This document shows, piece by piece, positions 29,964 to 42,884 of a stretch of 64,000 nucleotides of DNA. The stretch covers positions 558,001 to 622,000 of the forward strand of contig NZ_JACXBP010000003.1 of assembly GCF_014773485.1 (NCBI RefSeq). Reading direction: 5' to 3'. The notes under the pieces are model-generated. The model worked only from the letters and a program-made list of their open reading frames with translations, did no database searches and was not told the DNA's origin. Source of the DNA: Erwinia aphidicola. GTDB lineage: Bacteria > Pseudomonadota > Gammaproteobacteria > Enterobacterales > Enterobacteriaceae. Numbering within the stretch: the stretch's first letter is position 1; the number at the start of each line of letters is the position of its first letter. A program made the translations under genes and the position numbers.

Positions 29964-31421
29964 TTGAAACGCCTTAAATTAAACTATCTGCTGATCGGGC
30001 TGATCACAGTGCTGCTTGCGCTTGCACTGTGGCCCTCGATCCCCTGGTACGGCGGTTCTACCGACCGTATTGCGCAGATAAAATCGCGGGGAGTGCTGCG
30101 CGTCAGCACCATAAATTCCCCGCTGACTTACTACACAGTAAATAAATCACCGGCCGGTATGGACTACGAGCTGGCGAAACGCTTTGCCGATTATTTAGGG
30201 GTGAAGCTGCAGGTCACCGTCCGCCCGAACCTGAGCGATCTGTTTGACGATCTCGAAGATGACAAAGCAGACGTGCTGGCGGCCGGTCTAATCTATAACA
30301 ATGAGCGGCTGGCGCGTTTTCGCACCGGTCCTTCCTACTATTCAGTTTCCCAGCAGCTGGTGTATCGCATCGGTGCGCCGCGCCCGAAAAACCTTGGCGA
30401 TCTGAAAGGACGCCTGACGGTAGCGTCAGGGTCGGCTTACCTCTCAACGCTGCGCGCGGTGAAGGAGCATCAGTATCCCGATCTTGACTGGGCGATCGCC
30501 ACCGACCAGACACCCCAGGCGCAGCTGGAAGCGGTGGCCGACGGCAAACTCGACTATACGGTGGGCGACTCGGTCACGATTGCCCTGATGCAGCGTATCC
30601 ATCCTCAGCTGGCCGTGGCGTTTGATATCACCGATGAGGAGCCGGTCACCTGGTATATGCAGCGCGAAGCGGATGACAGCCTGAACGCCGCCCTGCTCGA
30701 CTTCTTCAATCAAATGGGCGAGGAAGGCGCGATGGCGCGCCTCGACGAGAAGTATTTAGGTCACGTTGGCACCTTTGATTACGTCGATACCCGCACCTTC
30801 CTGCGCGCCATTGATGAGACACTGCCGGATATCCAGCCGCTGTTTGAGAAGTACGCGCAGGAGATAGACTGGAAGCTGCTGGCCGCGATCTCCTACCAGG
30901 AGTCGCACTGGAACCCGCAGGCCACCTCACCTACCGGGGTGCGCGGCATGATGATGCTGACGCGTAACACCGCCGACAGCCTGAACGTCACCGATCGTAC
31001 CGATCCGGAACAGAGTATTCGCGGCGGCAGTGAGTATCTGGTACGCATGATGGAAAAGGTGCCGCCGACCATCCCGGAGGATGAGCGCATCTGGTTCGCA
31101 CTGGCCGCCTATAACATGGGTTATGCGCATATGCTTGATGCGCGCAAGCTGACGGAGAAGCAGAAAGGCAATCCTGACAGCTGGGCAGATGTGAAGATGC
31201 GCTTGCCGATGCTCAGCCAGAAGCGCTATTACAGCCAGACTAACTACGGCTATGCGCGTGGCCACGAAGCCTATGCTTATGTAGAGAATATCCGTAAGTA
31301 TCAGATAAGCCTGGTAGGATATTTGCAGGATCAGGAGCGTAAGCTGGCACAGCAGGCGGCGATGGAAGCCGAACTGGGCCAGGGTTATCCGGCGGTCGAG
31401 CCGAAGATTGCGATGAATTAA
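29964..31421 (+). CDS. mltF: Membrane-bound lytic murein transglycosylase F
   Basis: 485 residues from TTG at 29964, the start codon type also used by E. coli mltF. N-terminal hydrophobic segment, then a solute-binding (SBP_bac_3) domain (about 45-265) and an SLT lysozyme-like domain with catalytic Glu313 in YQESHW and the motifs GVRGMMMLT and [10 protein letters not shown]. It cleaves peptidoglycan glycan strands. It is shorter than E. coli MltF (518 aa) by the C-terminal tail. Divergent from purL. Confidence 0.93.
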   Translation: MKRLKLNYLLIGLITVLLALALWPSIPWYGGSTDRIAQIKSRGVLRVSTINSPLTYYTVNKSPAGMDYELAKRFADYLGVKLQVTVRPNLSDLFDDLEDDKADVLAAGLIYNNERLARFRTGPSYYSVSQQLVYRIGAPRPKNLGDLKGRLTVASGSAYLSTLRAVKEHQYPDLDWAIATDQTPQAQLEAVADGKLDYTVGDSVTIALMQRIHPQLAVAFDITDEEPVTWYMQREADDSLNAALLDFFNQMGEEGAMARLDEKYLGHVGTFDYVDTRTFLRAIDETLPDIQPLFEKYAQEIDWKLLAAISYQESHWNPQATSPTGVRGMMMLTRNTADSLNVTDRTDPEQSIRGGSEYLVRMMEKVPPTIPEDERIWFALAAYNMGYAHMLDARKLTEKQKGNPDSWADVKMRLPMLSQKRYYSQTNYGYARGHEAYAYVENIRKYQISLVGYLQDQERKLAQQAAMEAELGQGYPAVEPKIAMN

Positions 31422-31424
31422 ATA

Positions 31425-31442
31425 ACGGTTCGGGCATGCCCG
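31425..31442. terminator. Short hairpin between mltF and tadA
   Basis: A CGGGCATGCCCG palindrome in the 25-bp gap between convergent genes, followed by CCCTACG, which resembles the edge of the dispersed palindromic element. Confidence 0.45.
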
Positions 31443-31446
31443 GACC

Positions 31447-31971
<525 letters not shown>

Positions 31972-31983
31972 TTATATACCAGT

Positions 31984-32622
31984 TCAGTCCAGTTGCTGTA
32001 GCTCACCCGCAGGCGTCACGCGAAAACGATGCTGGCAGAAAAACAGCAGCGGATTGTCCTGCTTGCTGTCGCTGTAGCCGCTCCATAACTGCAGTGGGGT
32101 GCCGATCTGCTCTTCCAGCTGCGCCACCTTTTCATGGCCAAGACAGCGCATCGCCAGTACGCGTCCGCCGTGGGCGCGCGCCATCTGGCTGGCGATCAGT
32201 TTGACGTGCGGCAGAAATGCCGAATCAAAGTAGACCTGCTCCACCAGCGGCTGCGGGGAGCCGGTGATCAGCCAGACATCGGCATCTTCGCTGCGCAGGT
32301 AATCCGTCAGCCGCTGCTGCACCACCGGAAACGCGGTGACGCGCTGGCGAAACCAGCGGGCAAACTGCTGCTCGCGCGCTTGCAGGCGCGCTTCACTGTG
32401 GCCGAAGGTGATCGACCACAGCAGCAGGCTCATCGGCCAGCGCGCTGCCCGGCCCTTAATCAGCAACCCGGCACCTATCACCGGCAGCAGCGGCACCACC
32501 AGCAGCAGATTAAGCGGCTGGCGCCAGAGCAGCCAGCGCATAAAGGTGCCGAACATATCCTGCTGGTGCAGGGTGCCATCAAGGTCGAAAAATACCACGC
32601 GTCGTTGGCGACTGGATGTCAA
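31984..32622 (-). CDS. pgpC: Phosphatidylglycerophosphatase C
   Basis: 212 residues; HAD motif FDLDGT with Asp13 and Asp15, a hydrophobic segment around 35-55 and C-terminal GYSDSKQDNPLL. Same length as E. coli PgpC (YfhB). It dephosphorylates phosphatidylglycerol phosphate. The start is TTG at 32622; AGGAG lies in the last codons of murP, whose stop is only 3 bp away, so translation is probably coupled to murP. Confidence 0.9.
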   Translation of the reverse strand: MTSSRQRRVVFFDLDGTLHQQDMFGTFMRWLLWRQPLNLLLVVPLLPVIGAGLLIKGRAARWPMSLLLWSITFGHSEARLQAREQQFARWFRQRVTAFPVVQQRLTDYLRSEDADVWLITGSPQPLVEQVYFDSAFLPHVKLIASQMARAHGGRVLAMRCLGHEKVAQLEEQIGTPLQLWSGYSDSKQDNPLLFFCQHRFRVTPAGELQQLD

Positions 32623-32625
32623 ACC

Positions 32626-33978
32626 TTACTCCTCAGGATCGTTAAAGCCCATAAACCAGGCAAACAGGAAACCGCATACAGCAGCTGTCAGCCAGCCTGC
32701 CAGATACATCATCACTTTTCCAGCCACAATGGTCAGCGCCAGCGGCAAGCCGGAGAGACCAAAGGTGATCAGGGTAGCGACCTTAGCATAGCTGATTACT
32801 GCACCGCCCACCGCCCCGCCAAGACAGGCGGCGATAAACGGGCGGCCAAGCGGCAGGGTGACGCCGAAGATCAGCGGCTCCCCCACGCCCAGAATGCCAA
32901 CCGGCAGCGCCCCTTTCACCAGCTTTTTCAGCCGTGCGTTACGGGTTTTCAGCAGCACCGCCACGGATGCGCCAATTTGCCCGACGCCAGCCATTGCCAA
33001 AATGGGCAGCAGCGCGTTAGAACCGTGTGCCTGCACCAGCTCCACGTGGATTGGCACCATCCCCTGGTGCAGCCCGGTGAGCACCAGCGGCAGAAACGTT
33101 CCTGCCAGCAGCGCCCCGACCAGCACGCCACCGCGATCGATAGCCAGCGTGGCACCGTGCGCGATGGCATCGGAGATCGTGCCGCCCAACGGTTGCAGTA
33201 GCACAATCGCCAGCGTGGCAGTAATCAGTGTCGTCAGCAGCGGATTGAGGATCAGCTCCAGCGACTCCGGCAGGCGCGCGCGCAGCCGTTTTTCAATCCA
33301 GCACATCAGCGCGACCACCAGCAGCACCGCGATCACCCCGCCGCGCCCGGGCACCAGCGGTTCCCCAAACAGCGTGATATTTGCCAGCGCCGGGCTGGAG
33401 AGTATCCCGGCCATCACGCCGCCCAGCGCGGTCGAGCCGCCAAATACGCGGGCGGTGTTCACGCCGACCAGAATATTCATAATGGTGAAAATCGCGCTGC
33501 CGAAGATCGCCGCCAGTCCGAGAAGATTGGGATACTGCGTTGCGATATCGCCGACGATATCCGGGCGCTTAACGATGTTAATCACCCCGGTGATCAGCCC
33601 GGAGGCGATAAATGCCGGGATCAGCGGGATAAATACGTTCGCCAGCTGGCGCAGTGCGTCACTGAGCGGAGCATGATATTTCGCCTTAGCCCGCGCTCTG
33701 TTTTCACGCACGCTGTCGATCGCCGCAGGGCTCATCAGGCTGCGCATCGCCTCCACCACTTTGGCTGCCGCGCCGGGACCGACGATAAACTGGTGCTGGC
33801 TCCCCTGCTTGACGTAGCCTTTTACGCCCTCCAGCTGGCGCAAATCGTTGAGCTGCAGCTGCCCTTCATCGCTGACCTCAACGCGCACCCGCGTCATGCA
33901 GTTTTCCAGTTTAATGATATTGGCCGCGCCGCCAATGCCCTGCAGCAGCACCTGCGCCAGCCGGGTAGACTTTTCCAT
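32626..33978 (-). CDS. murP: PTS permease EIIBC, MurNAc-type
   Basis: 450 residues. N-terminal IIB domain with phospho-Cys27 (ENCMTRVR), then an IIC domain with about ten membrane segments and the motifs GIGEPLIFG-like (GVGEPLIFGVTLP) and HQGMVPIH. Of the sucrose/MurNAc glucose superfamily; adjacency to murQ argues for N-acetylmuramic acid. No IIA domain is fused, so it would rely on a cytosolic IIA such as Crr. It follows murQ by 3 bp. In E. coli murP is elsewhere in the genome. Confidence 0.85.
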   Translation of the reverse strand: MEKSTRLAQVLLQGIGGAANIIKLENCMTRVRVEVSDEGQLQLNDLRQLEGVKGYVKQGSQHQFIVGPGAAAKVVEAMRSLMSPAAIDSVRENRARAKAKYHAPLSDALRQLANVFIPLIPAFIASGLITGVINIVKRPDIVGDIATQYPNLLGLAAIFGSAIFTIMNILVGVNTARVFGGSTALGGVMAGILSSPALANITLFGEPLVPGRGGVIAVLLVVALMCWIEKRLRARLPESLELILNPLLTTLITATLAIVLLQPLGGTISDAIAHGATLAIDRGGVLVGALLAGTFLPLVLTGLHQGMVPIHVELVQAHGSNALLPILAMAGVGQIGASVAVLLKTRNARLKKLVKGALPVGILGVGEPLIFGVTLPLGRPFIAACLGGAVGGAVISYAKVATLITFGLSGLPLALTIVAGKVMMYLAGWLTAAVCGFLFAWFMGFNDPEE

Positions 33979-33981
33979 GCC

Positions 33982-34875
33982 TTATCCTTTCAGTGCCGCA
34001 CGCAGGAAGCCATGATGCTGTAGCAGGCGCTGTTTAGCCTCAGGGGCTGGGATGTCCGCCAGGATCATCAGAATTGCCGTTTTCACCTCGTGATGAACCT
34101 GTTGTAACGCCGCATCGGCCTGCTCGGGCTGGCAGCCGGTGGCCTCACACACCATGCGGCGTGCGCGATCGACCAGCTTGATATTAGTGGCCTGCATATC
34201 GACCATCAGGTTTTGATACACCTTGCCGATTTTGACCATCGCACCGGTCGAGATCATATTCAGTACCAGCTTCTGAGCGGTGCCGGATTTCAGCCGTGTG
34301 GATCCGGTCAGCGCTTCCGGGCCAACCACCGGGGAGATAGCGATTTCCGCCTCATGGGCAATTGGCGAGTCGGGATTACAGGAGATTGCTGCTGTACGGC
34401 AGCCCTGCTGGCGGGCATAGCGCAGCGCGCCGATCACGTAAGGCGTGCGCCCCGATGCTGCCAGCCCGACCACCATATCGTTAGCGGTCAGATCCAGCGC
34501 CCGTAAGTCGCTGACGCCGAGCTGTTCATCATCTTCCGCCCCTTCCACCGCTTTCAGCAATGCGCCTGGCCCCCCGGCGATCAGCCCCACCACTACGCCG
34601 TGCGGCACGCCAAAGGTTGGCGGGCATTCGGAAGCATCCAGCACGCCAAGCCGGCCGCTGGTGCCAGCGCCCATGTAGATCAGACGTCCACCTGCTGCCA
34701 GAGAAGCGGCTGCGGCATCGACGGCAGCGGCCACCTGCGGCAGCGTCAGGCTGACCGCCGTAGCAACGGTGGCATCCTGCTGATTAAACTTGGTGACCAT
34801 CGCCAGCGTCGACAGATTATCGAGGTCGAGCGTGTCCGGGTTGCGCGTTTCTGAGACCAGTGAGCCAAGGTTCAT
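33982..34875 (-). CDS. murQ: N-acetylmuramic acid 6-phosphate etherase
   Basis: 297 residues (E. coli 298). SIS domain; the family text [24 protein letters not shown] and the GAEDDE segment hold the proposed catalytic Glu residues. It cleaves the lactyl ether of MurNAc-6P to give GlcNAc-6P and lactate, in cell-wall recycling. First gene of a murQ-murP-pgpC-tadA run and divergent from yfhH. Confidence 0.94.
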   Translation of the reverse strand: MNLGSLVSETRNPDTLDLDNLSTLAMVTKFNQQDATVATAVSLTLPQVAAAVDAAAASLAAGGRLIYMGAGTSGRLGVLDASECPPTFGVPHGVVVGLIAGGPGALLKAVEGAEDDEQLGVSDLRALDLTANDMVVGLAASGRTPYVIGALRYARQQGCRTAAISCNPDSPIAHEAEIAISPVVGPEALTGSTRLKSGTAQKLVLNMISTGAMVKIGKVYQNLMVDMQATNIKLVDRARRMVCEATGCQPEQADAALQQVHHEVKTAILMILADIPAPEAKQRLLQHHGFLRAALKG

Positions 34876-34888
34876 TATTCCCCCTACT

Positions 34889-34901
34889 GAATTTTTAATT
34901 C
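34889..34901. promoter_or_regulatory. Palindromic operator candidate 1 (yfhH/murQ)
   Basis: GAATTTTTAATTC in the divergent gap; part of a repeated motif of the form GAAT-N5-ATTC. Confidence 0.5.
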
Positions 34902-34921
34902 TAAAGATAAAAACTATAATG

Positions 34922-34934
34922 GAATATTTAATTC
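34922..34934. promoter_or_regulatory. Palindromic operator candidate 2 (yfhH/murQ)
   Basis: GAATATTTAATTC, 33 bp (three helical turns) from candidate 1. Paired, phased palindromes suit a dimer or tetramer of the RpiR-type protein YfhH. Confidence 0.5.
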
Positions 34935-35062
34935 TTTGCGACGACGCATTTTCCTGTTTTTAATCATCGCGGCAATAAAATGAAACGCTAGACTTAACGC
35001 TCTGCCTGTTATCATTGCAGATAATTCAATATGATGGATCTGAATTCGTAAGAGGAAAAGAG

Positions 35063-35902
35063 ATGAGCTCACTGCTGCGTATCCGTCAGCTGTATCCCAG
35101 CCTGGCACTGAATGAGCGCCGTCTGGCGGATTTCCTGCTGTCGCAGCCGGACCGTGCGCGCCACCTGAGTTCACAAAAGCTGGCTGACGAGTCAGGGGTG
35201 AGCCAGTCAAGCGTGGTGAAATTTGCCCAGAAGCTGGGTTACAAAGGCTTTCCGGCGCTGAAGCTGGCACTGAGCGAGTCGCTGGCTGGCAAAGATGCCA
35301 TCACCGTGCACAACCACATTCTGAGCGACGATGCGTTAAAGGTGGTCGGTGAGAAGCTGCTTACCGAAAAGCAGTCGGCAATCCGCGCCACGCTGGATAT
35401 CAACAGCGAGGAGATGCTGCTGGAAACGCTGCGCCTGCTGAAAAATGCCAAGCGCATCGTACTGGTCGGTATTGGGGCTTCCGGCCTGGTGGCGAAAGAT
35501 TTTTCCTGGAAGCTAATGAAGATTGGCATCAGCGCCGTCGCCGAGCAGGATATGCATGCGCTGCTGGCCAGCGTGCAGGCGCTCAGCCCCGGCGATGTGC
35601 TCCTGGCGATCTCCTACACCGGCGAGCGCCGCGAGATCAATCTGGCGGCGCAGGAAGCGCAGCGCATCGGTGCGACCGTGCTGGCCTTCACCGGCTTTAC
35701 GCCTAACACCCTGCAGCAGTCCGCCAGCCACTGTCTGTACACCGTAGCAGAAGAGCAGACCACGCGCAGCGCGGCAATCTCCTCAACCACTGCCCAGCTG
35801 GCGCTGACCGACCTGCTGTTTATGGCGCTGATTCAGCGCGACCCTGAACGCGCCTCCAGCCATATCCGCCACAGTGAAGCGCTGGTGAAAAAACTGGTGT
35901 GA
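35063..35902 (+). CDS. yfhH: RpiR/MurR-family transcriptional regulator YfhH
   Basis: 279 residues from ATG 35063 (AGAGGAAAAGAG upstream). N-terminal helix-turn-helix (SGVSQSSVVKFAQKLGYKGF) and C-terminal SIS sugar-phosphate domain. It matches E. coli YfhH closely, including RHSEALVKKLV at the end, rather than E. coli MurR, and occupies the yfhH position between pgpC and yfhL. Here it faces murQ-murP, so it probably senses MurNAc-6P and controls them. Confidence 0.87.
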   Translation: MSSLLRIRQLYPSLALNERRLADFLLSQPDRARHLSSQKLADESGVSQSSVVKFAQKLGYKGFPALKLALSESLAGKDAITVHNHILSDDALKVVGEKLLTEKQSAIRATLDINSEEMLLETLRLLKNAKRIVLVGIGASGLVAKDFSWKLMKIGISAVAEQDMHALLASVQALSPGDVLLAISYTGERREINLAAQEAQRIGATVLAFTGFTPNTLQQSASHCLYTVAEEQTTRSAAISSTTAQLALTDLLFMALIQRDPERASSHIRHSEALVKKLV

Positions 35903-35959
35903 ACAGTCAGTGCACGTATAATATCCGCATACTTTATCCTGTTAATGACTGAGAGAAGC

Positions 35960-36214
35960 ATGGCGCTGCTGATCACCAAAAAATGTATCAATTGCGATAT
36001 GTGTGAGCCGGAGTGCCCGAACCAGGCGATTGCGATGGGGGATGAGTTCTACGAAATTGACGGCGAGCGCTGTACCGAATGCATCGGACACTACGACGCC
36101 CCTACCTGTCAGCAGGTCTGCCCGATTGATAACACCATTATTGTTGACCCACAGCGCATTGAGAGCAATGAGCAGCTGTGGGACAAGTTTGTAGAACTGC
36201 ATACGACAGGTTAA
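35960..36214 (+). CDS. yfhL: Ferredoxin-like 2[4Fe-4S] protein YfhL
   Basis: 84 residues from ATG 35960. Two cluster motifs: [12 protein letters not shown] and [18 protein letters not shown], the second with the insertion typical of Alvin-type ferredoxins. Close to E. coli YfhL (86 aa), reported to help tRNA hydroxylation. The gene end overlaps acpS by 4 bp in convergent orientation. Confidence 0.93.
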   Translation: MALLITKKCINCDMCEPECPNQAIAMGDEFYEIDGERCTECIGHYDAPTCQQVCPIDNTIIVDPQRIESNEQLWDKFVELHTTG

Positions 36215-36591
36215 TTTTCGATAATCACCGTAGCACAGGCATAATGGCGCTCATCGGCCAGCGTGACGTGGACGTGTACCACGCCGAGCTTATTCGCCAC
36301 TTCCTGCGCGTGCTGGAAAAAGCGCAGGCCGGGTTTGCCCAGCTCATCGTTGTAAACTTCAAACTGATTAAACGCCAGCCCGCCGCGGATCCCGGTGCCG
36401 AAGGCTTTCGCCGCCGCTTCTTTTACCGCAAAACGTTTAGCCAGAAAGCGCACCGGCTGCTGATGGGCCTGATACTGCCGCCATTCATTATCACTCAACA
36501 CCCGCTTCGCCAGCCGATCGCCGGAGCGGGAGATCACCCCTTCAATACGGGCGATCTCCACGATGTCGGTGCCGAGGCCGAGAATAGCCAT
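36211..36591 (-). CDS. acpS: Holo-[acyl-carrier-protein] synthase
   Basis: 126 residues; begins [17 protein letters not shown] with the Mg-binding Asp8, and has [16 protein letters not shown] with the conserved Glu. Transfers phosphopantetheine to ACP; essential for fatty acid synthesis. Its ATG overlaps the pdxJ stop (TAATG). Confidence 0.96.
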   Translation of the reverse strand: MAILGLGTDIVEIARIEGVISRSGDRLAKRVLSDNEWRQYQAHQQPVRFLAKRFAVKEAAAKAFGTGIRGGLAFNQFEVYNDELGKPGLRFFQHAQEVANKLGVVHVHVTLADERHYACATVIIEN

Positions 36592-37322
36592 TAGCGACGC
36601 GCTTCCCGCATCAGCTGCTTCATCTCTTTCACTGCGTCAGCCAGCCCGCTGAAGAGCGCCCGGCCAATAATCGCATGGCCGATGTTCAGCTCGTGCATCT
36701 CCGGCAGAACCGCAATCGGCTGGACGTTATGGTAGGTGAGGCCGTGGCCCGCATTGACCTTCAGGCCTTGGCCTGCGGCGTAGGTGGCCGCCTCGGCAAT
36801 ACGTGCCAGCTCGGCGTCACGCTCCGGGCCTTCTGCGGCTTCAGCGTAGGCACCGGTGTGGATTTCGATGTAGGGAGCGCCCGCCGCCACGGCGGCGTCA
36901 ATCTGGCGATGGTCGGCATCAATAAACAGGGAGACCAGAATACCAGCCGCATTAAGGCGCTGTACTGCCGCCGTCACTTTATCCTGCTGGCCGGCAACAT
37001 CCAGCCCCCCTTCGGTGGTCACTTCTTCACGCTTTTCCGGCACCAGACAGCAGAAATGCGGCACGACCTCGCAGGCGATATCGACCATCTCATCGGTGAC
37101 GGCCATTTCCAGGTTCATGCGCGTCTGAATGGTCTGACGCAGAATGCGCACATCGCGGTCGGTGATATGACGGCGATCTTCGCGCAGGTGTACGGTAATG
37201 CCATCGGCACCGGCCTGTTCGGAGACAAACGCCGCCTGTACCGGGTCGGGATATTGCGTGCCGCGCGCATTACGCACGGTGGCCACGTGATCGATATTAA
37301 CGCCTAACAACAACTCAGCCAT
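36591..37322 (-). CDS. pdxJ: Pyridoxine 5'-phosphate synthase
   Basis: 243 residues, E. coli length. TIM barrel; family text [34 protein letters not shown] and the C-terminal HGLTYHNV are present. Condenses 1-deoxyxylulose 5-phosphate with 3-amino-2-oxopropyl phosphate. Overlaps acpS by one base. Confidence 0.96.
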   Translation of the reverse strand: MAELLLGVNIDHVATVRNARGTQYPDPVQAAFVSEQAGADGITVHLREDRRHITDRDVRILRQTIQTRMNLEMAVTDEMVDIACEVVPHFCCLVPEKREEVTTEGGLDVAGQQDKVTAAVQRLNAAGILVSLFIDADHRQIDAAVAAGAPYIEIHTGAYAEAAEGPERDAELARIAEAATYAAGQGLKVNAGHGLTYHNVQPIAVLPEMHELNIGHAIIGRALFSGLADAVKEMKQLMREARR

Positions 37323-37396
37323 GACAGTCCTCAGATTATCGCGAAGGGTTTTGTCGAGTGTACAACGTTCAGCAGCCTGAAGGGTATGACCTGTGG

Positions 37397-38134
37397 CTAT
37401 TCGTCCGCGGCTGGCGCTGCGTCCGCTGGTTTTCTCGGCAAAAACTGACGAAAAAGCTCGGTGCTCTTGAGAGGTTTACCGCCAAGGTAAGGCTTCAGCG
37501 CAATGCGCGTGAAGCGTTTGGCGGCGCGCAGGGTATCGGCATCGGGAAATTCACGCTGGTACAGCGCGCGCAGATGGCGTCCGGTAAAGCTGCGGTTATT
37601 CACCACCAGGCTGGCGATAAAACCCTTCTCTTCACGATAGCTGTAGGTCATATCATCGGCGACCTCTTCGCCGCTGCCGGCACAGTGCAGGAAATCAACG
37701 CCGTAGCCAAGATGGCCGAGCATCGCCAGCTCAAAGCGCCTCAGCGTGGGTTCCGGCGATCCGGTCACGCCTGCCAGCCCCTGAATGCAGTGCAGATAAT
37801 CAAAAAACAGCTCGCTGAAAGCCGTTTCGTGTTCCAGCACGCGGGAAAGCAGTTCGTTGACGTAGAGACCACAGTAGAGAGTAATACCGGAGAGAGGCAG
37901 CGCCAGAGAGACAGGTTCAGCCCCGCGCAGCGTTTTCACTTCGCCGCGACCGCCCCAACGCACCAGCAGCGGGGTGAAAGGCTGTAATGCGCCCTTCAGG
38001 CTGGAGCGTTTGGAACGGGCACCTTTGGCCAGTACCCGTACCCTGCCGTGCTGTTCGGAGAACAGGTCAAGCAGCAGGCTGGTTTCGCTCCAGGGGCGTC
38101 CATGCAGGACAAACGCGCGTTGCCAGCCTTCCAT
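37397..38134 (-). CDS. recO: DNA repair protein RecO
   Basis: 245 residues (E. coli 242). N-terminal OB fold ([22 protein letters not shown]) and helical C-domain. Loads RecA together with RecR on SSB-coated gaps. Separated from era by only 5 bp, so part of the lepB-rnc-era-recO-pdxJ-acpS run. Confidence 0.94.
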   Translation of the reverse strand: MEGWQRAFVLHGRPWSETSLLLDLFSEQHGRVRVLAKGARSKRSSLKGALQPFTPLLVRWGGRGEVKTLRGAEPVSLALPLSGITLYCGLYVNELLSRVLEHETAFSELFFDYLHCIQGLAGVTGSPEPTLRRFELAMLGHLGYGVDFLHCAGSGEEVADDMTYSYREEKGFIASLVVNNRSFTGRHLRALYQREFPDADTLRAAKRFTRIALKPYLGGKPLKSTELFRQFLPRKPADAAPAADE

Positions 38135-38139
38135 CAGTT

Positions 38140-39725
<1,586 letters not shown>

Positions 39726-39764
39726 TTACCAATTTCTGAATGCGTCAATTATGCTGCACACGGA

Positions 39765-39831
39765 ACAGGGCTGAGCCTGTACACCAACACGATCTGTTTC
39801 GTGTGCAGTGGCCTGGTATACGACCAGGCCA
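39765..39831 (-). promoter_or_regulatory. Structured rnc leader: three hairpins
   Basis: Three inverted repeats in a row: ACAGG/CCTGT (39765-39780), ACACGA/TCGTGT (39787-39804) and TGGCCTGGT/ACCAGGCCA (39809-39831). In E. coli RNase III cuts its own leader; this array fits that role, by inference. Confidence 0.55.
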
Positions 39832-39861
39832 CCCGTAGTTAATGTTGCCCGCAGGCAAACA

Positions 39862-40818
39862 TTAGTGAATACCGCCAATCCTGCTGAGACGAACGCCCGT
39901 TGGCCATTCCCCTTCCTGCTTGTCAAAGCTCATCCAGATGGCGGTGGCTTTGCCTACCAGATTACGCTCCGGGACAAAGCCCCAGTAACGGCTATCTGCG
40001 CTGTTGTCGCGGTTATCACCCATCATAAAGTACATGCCTTGCGGCACGACCCAGCTCGACTGCGGCTGGCCCGGCTGCTGGTAATATGAACCCGGCTGAC
40101 TCTGCGCCTGGGTTACCAGCAGAATACGGTGGGTGACATCGCCCAGCGTCTCGTTGCGGGTGGCTAAACGCAGGCCGCCCTGCATCGATTCGCCCTGTGG
40201 TACCTGATAGAAACCGTTGCCAACTTCGTTACCGCTGAAGCCGCTAAAGGTCTGAATAAAGTCGCTTGGCTGCACGTCTGAATAGGTCACTGCCAGCGCT
40301 TTATCGCACGGCGTGCCGCCATCACAGGCGGGCTGAATTGAGACCGTTTTGCTCAACGGATCGTACACCACGCGGTCACCCGGCAGGCCAACAACGCGCT
40401 TAATGTAATCCAGGCTCGGATCTTTCGGGTATTTAAATACCGCGATATCCCCGCGCTTCGGATGGCCAGTTTCGATCAGCGTGGTCTGAGTAATCGGATC
40501 TTTAATCCCGTAGGCGTATTTCTCTACCAGGATAAAGTCACCAATCAGCAGCGTTGGCATCATTGAACCGGAAGGGATCTGGAACGGCTCATAGATAAAT
40601 GAGCGCACCACAAACACCACGAACAGCACCGGGAATACCGATGCCGTGGTTTCCACCCAACCCGGCTGCTTGTCAGCCTTGGTTTCCGCAATGCCTTCGG
40701 CCTGCGCCGCCGCGCGTTTGGCGCGACGGGCCGGCGCCCATTTGAACTTATCGATGCACCAGACAATACCGGTGACGAGCGTTGCTATCGCCAAAATCAG
40801 GGCGAACATATTAGCCAT
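39862..40818 (-). CDS. lepB: Signal peptidase I
   Basis: 318 residues (E. coli 324). Two N-terminal membrane segments, catalytic Ser85 in PSGSMMPTL, and the Lys of YIKRVVGLPGDRV. Cleaves Sec and Tat signal peptides in the periplasm. Follows lepA by 29 bp. Confidence 0.96.
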   Translation of the reverse strand: MANMFALILAIATLVTGIVWCIDKFKWAPARRAKRAAAQAEGIAETKADKQPGWVETTASVFPVLFVVFVVRSFIYEPFQIPSGSMMPTLLIGDFILVEKYAYGIKDPITQTTLIETGHPKRGDIAVFKYPKDPSLDYIKRVVGLPGDRVVYDPLSKTVSIQPACDGGTPCDKALAVTYSDVQPSDFIQTFSGFSGNEVGNGFYQVPQGESMQGGLRLATRNETLGDVTHRILLVTQAQSQPGSYYQQPGQPQSSWVVPQGMYFMMGDNRDNSADSRYWGFVPERNLVGKATAIWMSFDKQEGEWPTGVRLSRIGGIH

Positions 40819-40847
40819 TCCAGTTCCCTCAAAGCCCGAATTCGGGC

Positions 40848-42647
40848 TTATTTGCTGTCTTTACCTACGTGCAGAATGGCCAGGAACGCTTCCTGCGGCA
40901 ACTCAACGTTACCCACCTGCTTCATACGTTTCTTACCGTCTTTCTGTTTCTGCAGCAGCTTTTTCTTACGGCTGACGTCACCGCCATAGCACTTAGCCAG
41001 CACGTTTTTACGCAGCTGTTTCACCGTTGAACGGGCAATAATATGGTTGCCAATGGCCGCCTGAATCGCGATGTCGAACTGCTGACGCGGGATCAGGTCT
41101 TTCATTTTCTCGACCAGCTCGCGGCCGCGGTACGGCGCGTTGTCGTTGTGGGTGATCAGCGCCAGCGCATCGACGCGCTCGGAGTTAATCAGAACATCGA
41201 CGCGCACCATGTTGGACGCCTGGAAGCGTTTGAAGTTGTAGTCCAGCGACGCGTAGCCACGGGACGTTGACTTCAGACGGTCGAAGAAGTCGAGTACCAC
41301 TTCCGCCATCGGGATTTCATAGGTCAGCGCAACCTGGTTTCCGTGGTAAACCATGTTGGTCTGCACGCCGCGCTTCTCGATACAGAGCGTGATGACGTTG
41401 CCGAGGAACTCCTGCGGCAGCAGCATGTGACACTCGGCGATGGGCTCGCGCAGCTCTTCAATGTTGTTCAGCGGCGGCAGTTTACCCGGGCTGTCCACAT
41501 AGATGATCTGGTTGTCGGTGGTCACCACTTCGTAAACCACGGTAGGTGCCGTGGTGATCAGCTCGAGATCGTACTCACGCTCCAGACGTTCCTGGATGAT
41601 CTCCATGTGCAGCAGACCCAGGAAGCCACAGCGGAAGCCAAAGCCCAGCGCGGTAGAGCTTTCCGGCTCATAGAACAGGGAAGCATCGTTCAGGCTCAGC
41701 TTGCCAAGCGCATCACGGAAGGCTTCATAATCGTCAGAGCTGATGGGGAACAGACCGGCGTAAACCTGCGGCTTCACTTTTTTAAAGCCTGGCAATGCTT
41801 TGTCAGCGGGGTTACGTGACTGGGTCAGAGTATCCCCGACCGGAGCGCCAAGAATGTCCTTGATAGCACATACCAGCCAGCCTACTTCACCACAGTTCAG
41901 CACGTCGGTATCAACGCGCTTCGGCGTGAAGATACCCAGGCGGTCAGCGTTATAAACCTGACCGGTGCTCATCACCTTAATTTTGTCGCCTTTACGCATG
42001 GTGCCGTTTTTGATACGCACCAGCGAGACGACGCCAAGGTAGTTGTCGAACCAGGAGTCGATGATCAGCGCCTGCAGCGGGGCTTCCGGGTCACCTTCCG
42101 GCGGTGGAATGTCGCGCACCAGGCGCTCGAGCACGTCAGGCACGCCGATACCGGTTTTCGCTGAACAGCGCACCGCATCAGTGGCATCAATGCCGACAAT
42201 ATCTTCAATCTCCTGCGCCACGCGATCCGGATCGGCCGCCGGCAGGTCAATTTTGTTCAGTACAGGTACGACTTCCAGATCCATTTCCATCGCGGTGTAG
42301 CAGTTTGCCAGGGTCTGAGCTTCTACGCCCTGCCCGGCATCCACCACCAGCAATGCACCTTCACAGGCCGCCAGCGAGCGCGAAACTTCATAGGAGAAGT
42401 CAACGTGTCCCGGAGTGTCGATAAAATTGAGCTGGTAAGTTTTACCATCGGGTGAATGGTAATCGAGCGTCACGCTCTGCGCTTTAATGGTGATGCCGCG
42501 CTCACGCTCTAAATCCATGGAATCCAGAACCTGCGCAGCCATTTCGCGTTCGGTTAACCCGCCGCAAATCTGGATCAGACGGTCAGAGAGCGTGGATTTA
42601 CCGTGGTCGATGTGGGCGATGATAGAAAAGTTTCTTATGTGCTTCAT
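40848..42647 (-). CDS. lepA: Elongation factor 4 (LepA)
   Basis: 599 residues, E. coli length. GTPase motifs [16 protein letters not shown] and NKIDLP; EF-G-like domains and the LepA C-terminal domain ([20 protein letters not shown]). Back-translocase/initiation factor of the ribosome. First gene of lepA-lepB. Confidence 0.97.
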   Translation of the reverse strand: MKHIRNFSIIAHIDHGKSTLSDRLIQICGGLTEREMAAQVLDSMDLERERGITIKAQSVTLDYHSPDGKTYQLNFIDTPGHVDFSYEVSRSLAACEGALLVVDAGQGVEAQTLANCYTAMEMDLEVVPVLNKIDLPAADPDRVAQEIEDIVGIDATDAVRCSAKTGIGVPDVLERLVRDIPPPEGDPEAPLQALIIDSWFDNYLGVVSLVRIKNGTMRKGDKIKVMSTGQVYNADRLGIFTPKRVDTDVLNCGEVGWLVCAIKDILGAPVGDTLTQSRNPADKALPGFKKVKPQVYAGLFPISSDDYEAFRDALGKLSLNDASLFYEPESSTALGFGFRCGFLGLLHMEIIQERLEREYDLELITTAPTVVYEVVTTDNQIIYVDSPGKLPPLNNIEELREPIAECHMLLPQEFLGNVITLCIEKRGVQTNMVYHGNQVALTYEIPMAEVVLDFFDRLKSTSRGYASLDYNFKRFQASNMVRVDVLINSERVDALALITHNDNAPYRGRELVEKMKDLIPRQQFDIAIQAAIGNHIIARSTVKQLRKNVLAKCYGGDVSRKKKLLQKQKDGKKRMKQVGNVELPQEAFLAILHVGKDSK

Positions 42648-42884
42648 TATTGAGATTTTTCTGCCTTACAAATTCTGGAACTCTCGCGATGCGAAGCAGG
42701 AGAGCGTGATATCACAGGCGGACACTGGCCCGAAAGGCAGCATTCTACACTACATATCAAAGGGGTGGAATCTTCGCAGGCAGGCAATAGTGCACGCAAA
42801 GGCATATCGACGAGGAAATAAGATTTGAACCAGCGTGGAACGGGGCTGACGGCAGGACAAACCCGCCGCCAGATTCGAGGCCAG

